A DNA stretch of 5,902 nucleotides, from the NCBI GenBank assembly GCA_024640205.1, contig JAHEFL010000135.1, positions 1 to 5,902 on the forward strand. The letters are read 5' to 3'. Shown here one piece after another: positions 1 to 5,902 of the stretch. The position numbers were made by a program, and so were the translations under genes. The stretch is from Flavobacteriales bacterium (lineage in GTDB: Bacteria > Bacteroidota > Bacteroidia > Flavobacteriales_F > PHOS-HE28). The notes below the pieces were generated by a model. That model searched no databases and had not been told where the DNA came from. It saw only the letters and a list, made by a program, of their open reading frames with translations. Numbering within the stretch: position 1 is the stretch's first letter; every line of letters starts with the position of its first letter.

Positions 1-284
1 CCATCCTGCTAACAACCATGACCACCGTCGCCGGCCTGTTGCCCCTGATGTTCAATCGCAGTTTCCAGGCCCAATTCCTCATTCCAATGGCCATCACAGT
101 GGCTTATGGACTCTTGTTGGCGACTTTGGTGACCTTGGTACTACTCCCGGTGCTGCTTACCGTGGTGAACGAGGCGAAGCGTGTTGTGTTCTGGCTATGG
201 AACGGGAGACGCGCGACACCGGAACAATTGGAACCCGCCGTAAAGGAATTACCCTATGAACGCCTGGAGGAAACGCGTCATTGA
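1..284 (+). CDS. RND-family efflux permease, C-terminal fragment (5' truncated by window edge)
   Basis: This is the last 94 or so codons of an inner-membrane resistance-nodulation-division transporter, the proton-driven pump of a tripartite efflux system. The reading frame is open from base 3 and ends with TGA at 282-284. The start of the fragment ([17 protein letters not shown]) matches the conserved segment around TM11 of AcrB/HAE1-type pumps. It is followed by a loop containing QAQFLIPMA and a final hydrophobic helix at about fragment residues 30-55 ([16 protein letters not shown] onward, with the typical LLPVLL end). A charged cytoplasmic tail of about 39 residues follows. Its last 29 bases overlap the start of the outer-membrane channel gene downstream, the usual permease-then-channel order. 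The substrate cannot be judged from this piece. HAE1-like pumps are more likely than heavy-metal CusA types, but the diagnostic central residues are outside the window. Confidence 0.88.
   Translation, partial: ILLTTMTTVAGLLPLMFNRSFQAQFLIPMAITVAYGLLLATLVTLVLLPVLLTVVNEAKRVVFWLWNGRRATPEQLEPAVKELPYERLEETRH
242..249 (+). promoter_or_regulatory. Ribosome binding site of the TolC-family gene
   Basis: AAAGGAAT lies inside the permease coding sequence, with its AAGGA core at 243-247 and 8 bases between that core and the ATG at 256. It is the clearest Shine-Dalgarno-like sequence in the window and supports the start at 256. It also suggests that the channel gene can initiate independently as well as by coupling to the overlapping permease. 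Confidence 0.55.
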
Positions 285-1602
285 GGCCCTATTGTCCGCC
301 GTTGTCGCAATGCCGATGGTTGCACAGGATACATTGCATTTGTCTGATGCGGTAGCGCTGGCACTTGCCAATGAGCATGGTATCCTCATTGCAAGGAATG
401 AAGCAGCGTTAGTCAGGGAATTCGCAACACCGGGGAATTCAGGGCTTCTTCCTCGGATCGAATTACAGGGTAGGGGAACATACAGCGACCAGAATACCAG
501 GCTCGACTTCATTGAGGGGATACAGGATGTGGAACGGGATGGTGTTAGGAGTACCCTGTTATCCGGGACGCTTGCCCTGAACTGGGTCCTGTTCAACGGC
601 ATGGGAAATTTCCTTGCTCTGGAGCGTTCCGAACTGGATGCGGATCTGGCCGATCTGAATACCCGGACACAGATCGAGCGCACTTTGACCCAGGTGATCG
701 CCTTATACTATGCCATGGCCGGCCTCGAGCAGGACCTGCTGATCACGACCAGGGTCCTGGAGGTTTCGCTGGAACGCTACCAACGGTTGGAGGATAGAGC
801 GGCATTGGGAGGTGCTGGTCGACTGGATGTGCTCAACGCCTTGGTGGACCTGCGTGCGGATAGTGCGATCTATGTGCTTTCGCGCCAACGCCTTGAACGT
901 ACGGGGCATGACCTCAATGTGCTACTTGGCAGATCCCCGGCAGAACCGGTGCGAGCTTCGCGGCGGATCACCTACGCGGAAGGATTGGACCAGGATCAAC
1001 TTGTTCTGGAAGCCATGCAACGCAACGTTCTGCTATTGGCCGCTGCCACTCGCCTGCGATCCGCCGAGGTTGATGAGCGTTCGGCCAGGTCCTTGATGTG
1101 GCCGCGATTGGACCTGAATGCAGGGTATGGAGTGACGGACCAACGAAATGAAGTAGGTGTCGTCCTGGGTACCTATAACCAAGGGCTCAACGGCGGATTG
1201 AATCTGAGCATGCCGATCTTCGATGGAGGTCGTATCCGAACGCAGGTGGAAAGTGCACGACTGCGCGCGGAAAGCGCGGCGATCGCGGAGGGCCAGGCGC
1301 GCCTGCAGGTGGAACGCGATGTACGCAATGCTTATGTGACCTGGGCTGCTCAGCGTGAGGTCCAACGCATACAAGGTCACGCTGTCGGAACAGCTCGCAC
1401 CAATTTCGAACGTACCAGCGAATTGTTCTATTCGGGGCAGCTCACGGGTCTGCAATTCCGACAAGCTCAAGTGGATCTTTCCGAAGCAGAAAGGCGTAAC
1501 GTGGTGGCCGGTTTTGATACCAAGGTGGCGGAGCTGGTCCTGCTTCAGGCCAGCGGTGGTCTGCTGGATGCGGTGACCTCAGGACCTGTTGAGGGCCGAT
1601 AG
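256..1602 (+). CDS. TolC-family outer-membrane efflux protein
   Basis: This 448-residue protein is the outer-membrane channel of a tripartite efflux pump and would assemble as a trimer with a periplasmic helical barrel. It begins with basic residues (MNAWRKR), a hydrophobic stretch and a likely signal-peptidase site after MVA at residue 23, although E10 within the hydrophobic part is unusual. Two OEP repeats are visible. The first runs from about residue 27, with LLPRIEL near 64-70 and WVLFNG at 110-115. The second has [11 protein letters not shown] and the family hallmark PIFDGGR, with FDGGR at 322-326. Long helical stretches rich in A, E, R and L separate the strand segments, as in TolC. 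Length is normal for the family. The ATG at 256 is supported by AAGGA 8 bases upstream and overlaps the permease gene by 29 bases. The last seven codons and the stop overlap the 3' end of the opposing kinase gene. The family call is firm; the transported substrate is unknown. Confidence 0.95.
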   Translation: MNAWRKRVIEALLSAVVAMPMVAQDTLHLSDAVALALANEHGILIARNEAALVREFATPGNSGLLPRIELQGRGTYSDQNTRLDFIEGIQDVERDGVRSTLLSGTLALNWVLFNGMGNFLALERSELDADLADLNTRTQIERTLTQVIALYYAMAGLEQDLLITTRVLEVSLERYQRLEDRAALGGAGRLDVLNALVDLRADSAIYVLSRQRLERTGHDLNVLLGRSPAEPVRASRRITYAEGLDQDQLVLEAMQRNVLLLAAATRLRSAEVDERSARSLMWPRLDLNAGYGVTDQRNEVGVVLGTYNQGLNGGLNLSMPIFDGGRIRTQVESARLRAESAAIAEGQARLQVERDVRNAYVTWAAQREVQRIQGHAVGTARTNFERTSELFYSGQLTGLQFRQAQVDLSEAERRNVVAGFDTKVAELVLLQASGGLLDAVTSGPVEGR

Positions 1603-3321
1603 GCGATGCTCGTGACGCATCCGGAAGAGGACTTCGCAGATCGTGCCTGCATTGGACCGGATATGGAAGGCACCGTCCAATTGCTCGGATAATGCATCCA
1701 CTATCTCCAGTCCCAACTTTTCGTGACCCTCTGAATAGTTATCGGACAAACCCTTGCCATTGTCCTTCATGACCATCCTGTACAGATCGCCTTCCACAGG
1801 TTGAACATGGATGTCAATATGGCCTCCGGTAGCATACGGGAAGGCGTGTTGGAAAGCGTTCCCGAGCAATTCGCATAAAATGATCCCCAACTCGATCGCG
1901 GTATCCTGATCCACTTTCAATTCGTCCGTTCGCAGATCCATGCTAACGCGCTCACTGTTCGGAACGTGCATGGAACGGATCGCCTTGTACAGGCCATCGA
2001 AGAAGAGTTGAAGGTCCACGTTCCGCAGATCCTTCAGTCCGTACAACTCATGATGAACGAGTGCAATGATGTCGATGCGACGTTTACCCCGAAGGAATTC
2101 GTTGCGAACAGCGTCGTCTTCCATCCGTGATACCTGCAGGTTCAACAGACTGCTCACTACCTGCAAGTTGTTCTTCACCCGGTGATGTACCTCCCTGTTG
2201 AGGACCTCCCGCTCGCCCAAGGCCTTTGCCAACTTTAATTCCTGCGTCTCACTGAGCGCCATTTGTCTGCGGATCCGGGCGACCTCCCTTCTCCGGTTCA
2301 ACCAGCTCATGGACAACAGAACGATAAGCATCATCAACAGAATACTTGCGATGACCAATCCGCGTTTCTCGGGTTCCGTCCATATGGCCACAAGGTCAAG
2401 GTCCACAAGGACCGTTGCAAGGACGGTCGTTCCGTTCAAAAGGTAGGGTGCGGTAAGTGCCATGAACCGCTCACCATCGGCCTGTACTGTGAATGGTTTG
2501 GTCGTTCGTGTGCTGGTCCAGTGTTGCACGGCGATCTGTTCCGCAGCAAGAATGGATGGTCGCTTCAAGGCATCAGGCATGTTCAGGGCCGCTCCATCCC
2601 CGTCATGGATCACGATGCCCATGGTATGGAGCGGAGATGAGCGTGTGTCCACCCACGAGGATCGACCGAGGTCCAACTCGAACATCATGATCCGGTAAGG
2701 TGCAGCTGGGAGACTGCTTCGCACCAGGAACGCGACCTGGACCAGGGGCCTCTCCGAACCTTCCTGCTGGGTAAGGTGCCAAACAGGCGACCCGTAAGAG
2801 TCCTCAAGCGCTTTCGTGTACCAGACCTCCGTTCTGGGATCACCTTCCGCCAACCCATTCCGGTCGGCCTCGATCTCGACCGCTGTTCGTTCAATGGCAT
2901 CGGTGACCCCTTCAGGTAATTCATCCTTGGTACTCTTCAGCACTTGCATGGCTATATCCGTTCGCGAACGCTTGGCCACCACCATGTCACCATTCTCATC
3001 TGCCAGGCGAATGGCCACCAATGATGCTGTCGACGCGAACAGGGAGGACCAGCGTTCACGCAGGAACACTGTGTCGGTCATGGCCCGTGCATCCAGCGCG
3101 GTACATTCCTCCATAAGGTCCTGTTCGCGCTGTTGCATCATTCCGTCGAGCCGCACGTGCAGCATCTGCTGGTTGCGCTCAAGGACCAGTTCGGCAACCT
3201 TCAATTGGCGCTCGCGCAACAGGACGGAGGACCAGATGATATAACCCACCGCGAAGAGAAGTACCAGGACGATACCCGTCAAGAGCCATCGCCGATCGCG
3301 TCGATCCCTCTTCACTGACAT
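1579..3321 (-). CDS. Membrane-bound sensor histidine kinase, HisKA_2 class
   Basis: This 580-residue protein is an inner-membrane sensor kinase. A basic N-terminus precedes TM1 at about residues 12-34. A periplasmic region of about 285 residues follows and may be a Cache-like fold (for example the stretch LVAIRLADENGDMVV), though I can only suggest that. TM2 is at about 321-341, then a short coiled-coil-like linker. The dimerisation and phosphotransfer segment reads REVHHRVKNNLQ, the HisKA_2 signature, with the phosphoacceptor probably H380. The ATPase domain has its N box around N488 (LCELLGNAFQHAF) and the G1 box DNGKG at 520-524, followed by KLGLEIV. All key residues are present, so the kinase should be active. 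About 12 residues extend past the ATPase fold, and the last seven overlap the tolC-like gene. The start ATG sits inside the lipoprotein gene with a 10-bp overlap and no clear Shine-Dalgarno. No response regulator is adjacent, so it is an orphan within this window. Confidence 0.93.
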   Translation of the reverse strand: MSVKRDRRDRRWLLTGIVLVLLFAVGYIIWSSVLLRERQLKVAELVLERNQQMLHVRLDGMMQQREQDLMEECTALDARAMTDTVFLRERWSSLFASTASLVAIRLADENGDMVVAKRSRTDIAMQVLKSTKDELPEGVTDAIERTAVEIEADRNGLAEGDPRTEVWYTKALEDSYGSPVWHLTQQEGSERPLVQVAFLVRSSLPAAPYRIMMFELDLGRSSWVDTRSSPLHTMGIVIHDGDGAALNMPDALKRPSILAAEQIAVQHWTSTRTTKPFTVQADGERFMALTAPYLLNGTTVLATVLVDLDLVAIWTEPEKRGLVIASILLMMLIVLLSMSWLNRRREVARIRRQMALSETQELKLAKALGEREVLNREVHHRVKNNLQVVSSLLNLQVSRMEDDAVRNEFLRGKRRIDIIALVHHELYGLKDLRNVDLQLFFDGLYKAIRSMHVPNSERVSMDLRTDELKVDQDTAIELGIILCELLGNAFQHAFPYATGGHIDIHVQPVEGDLYRMVMKDNGKGLSDNYSEGHEKLGLEIVDALSEQLDGAFHIRSNAGTICEVLFRMRHEHRLSALNRS

Positions 3322-3695
3322 TCGGCAGATTCGATCATGGTCCGTGTGATCTCCACATTCACATCACCGCTTTTGATCTGCTCGGTGCTCACCTTTTCCG
3401 GAATGAAATAGAATCCGTTCACCTTGCCGTTCAATGTTTGCCCGACCTTGATACACGTGTCCGCGAATAGTGATTCCACGGTCCTGCCTTGGTAGTACAG
3501 ATCGATCACCAACTCCATCCGCTTATCCTCGATCGCCTTGTTCTCCAAGCGAAGCAGGAGCTCGGTTGGCTTTGCCGGAACATGCTTCCAGCGATAGGCA
3601 ATGTCCACACCATCCTGTTGTCCTTTGTAAAGGAACTGAGGGCCACTGCATCCGCAAAGAAGGAATAGAACGAGGACATGAAGGAGTTGTTTCAT
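3312..3695 (-). CDS. Small putative lipoprotein of unknown function
   Basis: This 127-residue protein has a short N-terminal signal ([16 protein letters not shown]) whose last four residues, L-C-G-C, form an acceptable lipobox with the lipidated cysteine at position 16. The mature part is about 111 residues, with alternating hydrophobic patterns such as [10 protein letters not shown] and [11 protein letters not shown] that suggest a beta-sandwich. I recognise no named family. The start codon overlaps the threonine aldolase stop as ATGA, and its own stop overlaps the kinase start by 10 bp, so it lies between two genes to which it is tightly coupled. Two further cysteines (in DTCIKVG and at the penultimate position, AECQ) could form a disulphide in the periplasm. 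An accessory role for the adjacent sensor kinase is possible, but it rests on gene order alone. Confidence 0.8.
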   Translation of the reverse strand: MKQLLHVLVLFLLCGCSGPQFLYKGQQDGVDIAYRWKHVPAKPTELLLRLENKAIEDKRMELVIDLYYQGRTVESLFADTCIKVGQTLNGKVNGFYFIPEKVSTEQIKSGDVNVEITRTMIESAECQ

Positions 3696-4720
3696 GGGTT
3701 TATCCGGTTCAATATCTCGATGGCCCGTTCCAGGTCCGCATCATTGACGTCCCGATGCAGCACCAAGCGCACGGACCTTGGTCCCAATGCCACGGAAACC
3801 ACTCCTGCTTCGCGCAAGCGTTCAACGAATCGATCAGCAGGTAGTCCAACGGCTAGAGTGAGGATCACGATGTTCGTCACCACCGGGGCCACGTGCTCAA
3901 CATGATCCAGTGCATTCAATGCGACCTCCAACCGTTTGGCGCGTTGATGATCGTCCGCCAACGCTTCCATGTGATGATCCAGTGCATGTTGGCAAGCGGC
4001 CGCGAGGATACCGACCTGACGCATACCGCCACCCAACCTCTTTCTCACACGACGTGCTTCAGAGATCAGCGCATGGCTCCCCACCAGCACGGAACCGGCG
4101 GGCGCCCCGAGTCCTTTGCTCAGACAAATGGATACGGTATCGAACAACACACCCCAATCATCCGGTCGTTCACCGGTCACGTGCAAGGCATTGAATATCC
4201 GGGCGCCGTCCATATGCATGGCAAGACCATGCCGGTCGCACACGGTGCGGATGCGCTTCACTTCGCTCAGGTCCCACACCGCACCGCCGCCCCGATTGCA
4301 GCTGTTCTCGATGCTTACGAGGCTGGTCCTGGCCAGCCAAAGGGCGGGAGGGTCATGGATCCCTTCACTCACCTGTTCCGCCGTGAAGCGCCCACGGTCC
4401 CCTTGGATGAGTTTCACGGAACAGCCACTGGTGGCCATGGTGCCTCCACCTTCGTAGCGATAGATATGGGCTCCTTCATCGCAGATCACTTCATCACCCG
4501 GCCGTGTCAGGACCTTGATCGCGATCTGGTTCGTCATCGTACCGCTGGGGCAGAACAATCCGGCTTCATGGCCGAACAGCTTTGCCAACCTTTCCTCCAG
4601 GGCGTTCGCGGTAGGGTCCTCTCCGAACACGTCGTCGCCGAGCCGGGCGTTCACCATGGCATCCAGCATCGCAGCCGTGGGCCGGGTAACCGTATCGGAG
4701 CGAAGGTCAATGAGCTGCAT
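3692..4720 (-). CDS. ltaE: Low-specificity L-threonine aldolase (PLP-dependent)
   Basis: This is a cytoplasmic PLP enzyme that cleaves L-threonine or L-allo-threonine to glycine and acetaldehyde and belongs to the beta-eliminating lyase / threonine aldolase family. From the ATG at 4720 it is 342 residues long, normal for the family. The N-terminal [12 protein letters not shown], the [10 protein letters not shown] motif (28-37), SGTMTN (59-64) and H85, which is expected to stack on the cofactor, are all present. D171 and R174 in MDGAR should contact PLP. K202 in LSKGLGAP is the Schiff-base lysine, close to K197 of the E. coli enzyme. A TTG at 4753 would add 11 residues ([11 protein letters not shown]), but the homologous core begins at MQLIDLRSD, so the internal ATG is preferred. 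Neither start has a good Shine-Dalgarno. Its stop overlaps the start of the lipoprotein gene by 4 bp (ATGA). Function is confident; exact stereospecificity is not determined. Confidence 0.94.
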   Translation of the reverse strand: MQLIDLRSDTVTRPTAAMLDAMVNARLGDDVFGEDPTANALEERLAKLFGHEAGLFCPSGTMTNQIAIKVLTRPGDEVICDEGAHIYRYEGGGTMATSGCSVKLIQGDRGRFTAEQVSEGIHDPPALWLARTSLVSIENSCNRGGGAVWDLSEVKRIRTVCDRHGLAMHMDGARIFNALHVTGERPDDWGVLFDTVSICLSKGLGAPAGSVLVGSHALISEARRVRKRLGGGMRQVGILAAACQHALDHHMEALADDHQRAKRLEVALNALDHVEHVAPVVTNIVILTLAVGLPADRFVERLREAGVVSVALGPRSVRLVLHRDVNDADLERAIEILNRINP

Positions 4721-4749
4721 GGGAGGCAGGTTCAGGCCTGGAAGGAGGC

Positions 4750-4757
4750 CCAAGATA
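4750..4757 (-). promoter_or_regulatory. Possible Bacteroidota-type -7 element upstream of ltaE
   Basis: On the minus strand TATCTTGG differs at one position from the Bacteroidota -7 consensus TAnnTTTG and lies 29 bases before the ltaE ATG. The best match to a -33 element is only TTCG at 4778-4781, with a 20-base spacer, which is a poor fit. It would allow the ltaE-lipoprotein-kinase group to be transcribed separately from the two genes upstream. This is weak evidence. Confidence 0.2.
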
Positions 4758-4771
4758 GGACGTCACCGGAT

Positions 4772-4786
4772 GCCTCCCGAAGGGGC
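4772..4786 (-). terminator. Short UUCG-loop hairpin directly after the TerB-like gene
   Basis: The minus-strand sequence GCCCCTTCGGGAGGC begins at the last base of the upstream gene's TAG stop codon. It can fold as GCC-CC paired with GG-GGC, with one bulged A and a UUCG tetraloop closed by a C-G pair, an unusually stable loop. There is no run of T after it, so it is not a standard intrinsic terminator. It may be a weak attenuator, a 3'-end stabiliser or chance. Confidence 0.3.
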
Positions 4787-5172
4787 TAATGCAAGTGCTT
4801 GTGAAGCTCGATCAGCAGCGGGAGCTCCTCCTTGTTCACACCATGGAACGCGCTGGCCACCTTATCCGCTGCACGATAGATCAATTCCTTGCGCTCGGGG
4901 TCCAGGTCCGTCTTGTGCCTTGCCATGTACGCAATGAAGGAATCGAACGCACCTTCCACGGAAGCACCCCGGTCCGCGAGTACATCGAATTCGAATTCGG
5001 TAATGAACGCCTGGTCCGTGCCGAAATGATCGGTCGTCGCTTCCTGAGGGACCAGTTCCTCCGACACCACTCGTTTCAGGGTGGCGACCTCCTTGCTGGT
5101 GATCCTGCCATCGACCGCAGCAATGGCATAGAGCAGTCTTCCGAGCTCCTTGTAGAACAGTTGTGCTTCCAT
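4786..5172 (-). CDS. TerB-like helical domain protein of unknown role
   Basis: This 128-residue, cytoplasmic, all-helical protein has no signal peptide or membrane segment. The opening [27 protein letters not shown] (about residues 10-35) resembles the first helices of the TerB superfamily, including the acidic DGR...E pattern at D21 and E28 that in TerB-type domains can bind divalent metal. The C-terminal part, about 89-128 ([18 protein letters not shown] onward), resembles the second half of that fold. Proteins of this kind are often annotated as tellurite-resistance TerB, but no other ter genes are present and a tellurite function should not be assumed. A possible ribosome site, AGGAA at 5185-5189, lies 12 bases before the ATG, a little far. 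It is 47 bases downstream of the methyltransferase gene in the same direction and may be co-transcribed with it. Confidence 0.72.
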   Translation of the reverse strand: MEAQLFYKELGRLLYAIAAVDGRITSKEVATLKRVVSEELVPQEATTDHFGTDQAFITEFEFDVLADRGASVEGAFDSFIAYMARHKTDLDPERKELIYRAADKVASAFHGVNKEELPLLIELHKHLH

Positions 5173-5219
5173 GATGCGATAAAGTTCCTGAAGTTACGCT
5201 CCTGAACGATTGACATTGG

Positions 5220-5861
5220 TCACTTTCTCCTGCTCACCAACAATCCGTCGCGCAGAGGTAGGAGCAGGTTCTCCACCCGTTCATCCTTCGATACTTTCAA
5301 TGCATATGCCGCCAGGCCCCGTGTTTCCGCATCCTGCTCCTCCTTTGGCGCCAGCACCTTCCCGCTCCAGAGGACATTGTCAGCTATGATGGTGCCGCCA
5401 GGTCTCATGCGGTCCACGACGAGGTCGAAATAGGTGCTGTAATTCTGTTTGTCCGCGTCAATGAAAACGAGGTCGAACGTGCCTTCTATCCTCGGGATCA
5501 CCTCCAGCGCCGAGGCCAGATGTTGGTGGACACGACCATGCATGCCGGCCTTCCTGACATGGCGATCCACCATCCCTGCCAAGGCTGTATTGATGTCGAT
5601 GGTATGAAGCACCCCGTCATCGGCCATGCCCTCTGTCATGCACAAGGCACTATACCCGGTATAAGTTCCGATGTCGAGGACCAGACGAGGCCTCAGCAAA
5701 TGGCTCATCAGTGCAAGGAACCGCCCTTGAAGATGACCGCTGAGCATTTGGGGGAGTTCGATCTTACTCCTGGTCTCTTCGGCCAACTCCCTCAAATGGT
5801 CAGGTTCAGGCTCAGAAAAGCGCTCTGCGTATCGTTCCAGTGCGGTATCAATGAACTGCAT
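5220..5861 (-). CDS. Class I SAM-dependent O-methyltransferase (Methyltransf_3 / COMT-like)
   Basis: This 213-residue cytoplasmic enzyme should transfer a methyl group from S-adenosylmethionine to a hydroxyl, typically of a catechol-like substrate in this family. An N-terminal helical region contains QMLSGHLQGRFL (38-49), typical of the bacterial members. Motif I is VLDIGTYTGYSAL at 61-73, the acidic ribose-binding residue is D89 in TIDIN, and FIDADKQNY (133-141) and DNVLWSGKV (161-169) supply the metal-binding acidic and asparagine residues (D135, D161, N162). The C-terminus ends in the usual strand, GLLVSRRK. Length is normal. The start MQFID matches the usual beginning of homologues, but the frame remains open upstream to the window edge, so a longer form cannot be excluded. 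There is no Shine-Dalgarno. It is the first gene of the minus-strand run within the window. The physiological substrate is unknown. Confidence 0.93.
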   Translation of the reverse strand: MQFIDTALERYAERFSEPEPDHLRELAEETRSKIELPQMLSGHLQGRFLALMSHLLRPRLVLDIGTYTGYSALCMTEGMADDGVLHTIDINTALAGMVDRHVRKAGMHGRVHQHLASALEVIPRIEGTFDLVFIDADKQNYSTYFDLVVDRMRPGGTIIADNVLWSGKVLAPKEEQDAETRGLAAYALKVSKDERVENLLLPLRDGLLVSRRK

Positions 5862-5902
5862 ATGCCGAAGGTAATCGGTGCGCAGGAAGGATGTTCCAAT
5901 GG
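5862..5902. other. Upstream edge of the methyltransferase gene, undetermined
   Basis: These 41 bases precede the methyltransferase start on the minus strand. No stop codon occurs in its frame here, and another minus-strand frame is also open through this stretch, ending at a TGA just inside the methyltransferase gene. The end of a neighbouring upstream gene is therefore possible. Too little sequence is present to decide. Confidence 0.3.

Noticed and set aside
249..683. Minus-strand open frame of 144 codons opposite the TolC-family gene
   Set aside because: The serine- and arginine-rich translation has no family signal and is antisense to a clear OEP-family protein; the same reasoning applies to the frame at 1033-1470.
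2410..2428. 6-bp inverted repeat GACCGT / ACGGTC with a 7-base loop
   Set aside because: It is deep inside the kinase gene, where no terminator or operator is expected, and the surrounding sequence is locally repetitive (AAGGTC / AAGGAC).
3902..3987. Perfect 14-bp direct repeat ATGATCCAGTGCAT at 3902-3915 and 3974-3987
   Set aside because: The copies are 72 bp apart, in the same frame of ltaE, and both encode Ala-Leu-Asp-His with identical codons. A coincidence of local composition is the simplest reading; there is no array or flanking structure.
4721..4753. N-terminal extension of threonine aldolase from the TTG at 4753
   Set aside because: The extra 11 residues have no counterpart in the conserved family core, which starts at the ATG at 4720, and TTG is a weak start with no ribosome site.
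3893..4789. Long plus-strand open frame of 298 codons
   Set aside because: It lies entirely antisense to threonine aldolase, whose catalytic motifs are all intact. The translation is rich in H, R, G and P with no recognisable domain, as expected of a shadow frame in GC-rich DNA.
5186..5206. Repeated TTCAGGA (minus strand) at 5200-5206 and 5186-5192
   Set aside because: Seven bases repeated once at 14-bp spacing is not more than chance; the nearer copy contains the AGGA already noted as a possible ribosome site.
5866..5873. TACCTTCG, a near match to the Bacteroidota -7 element, before the methyltransferase
   Set aside because: It ends only 4 bases before the ATG, so it would require leaderless transcription, and no -33 element sits at the right distance within the bases available.

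Overview
The window looks like ordinary chromosomal DNA from a member of the Bacteroidota with fairly high GC (mid-50s percent, judged by eye). The taxonomic call is an inference from three things. Most genes lack a clear Shine-Dalgarno sequence. The TolC-family protein and the O-methyltransferase have the flavour of Bacteroidota proteins. The sensor kinase belongs to the HisKA_2 class. There is no insertion sequence, CRISPR array, tRNA, rRNA or obvious sign of recent transfer. Coding density is very high, and the longest gap between genes inside the window is about 65 bases.

Layout. Plus strand, 1-1602: the 3' end of an RND-type efflux permease, then a complete TolC-family outer-membrane efflux protein whose start lies inside the permease gene. 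This is the distal part of a tripartite efflux operon; the rest of the permease and presumably the adaptor lie upstream of the window. Minus strand, 5861 down to 1579: five genes in the same direction, read as SAM-dependent O-methyltransferase, TerB-like helical protein, low-specificity L-threonine aldolase (ltaE), small lipoprotein and membrane-bound HisKA_2 histidine kinase. The last three are physically fused by a 4-bp ATGA overlap and a 10-bp overlap, so they are almost certainly co-transcribed and probably translationally coupled. The first two are separated by gaps of 47 and 65 bases and may belong to the same transcript or not.

How the pieces work together. The efflux pair forms an envelope export system. 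The kinase is a sensor with a periplasmic domain of about 285 residues, and no response regulator is visible beside it. The lipoprotein encoded immediately before the kinase could be an envelope partner of it, but only gene order supports this. Threonine aldolase and the methyltransferase are soluble metabolic enzymes with no evident link to the kinase.

The most notable structural point is that the two opposing gene groups meet tail to tail with a 24-bp overlap of coding sequence. There is therefore no room for a dedicated terminator between them. I did not find a convincing undescribed system here; the findings below are modest.
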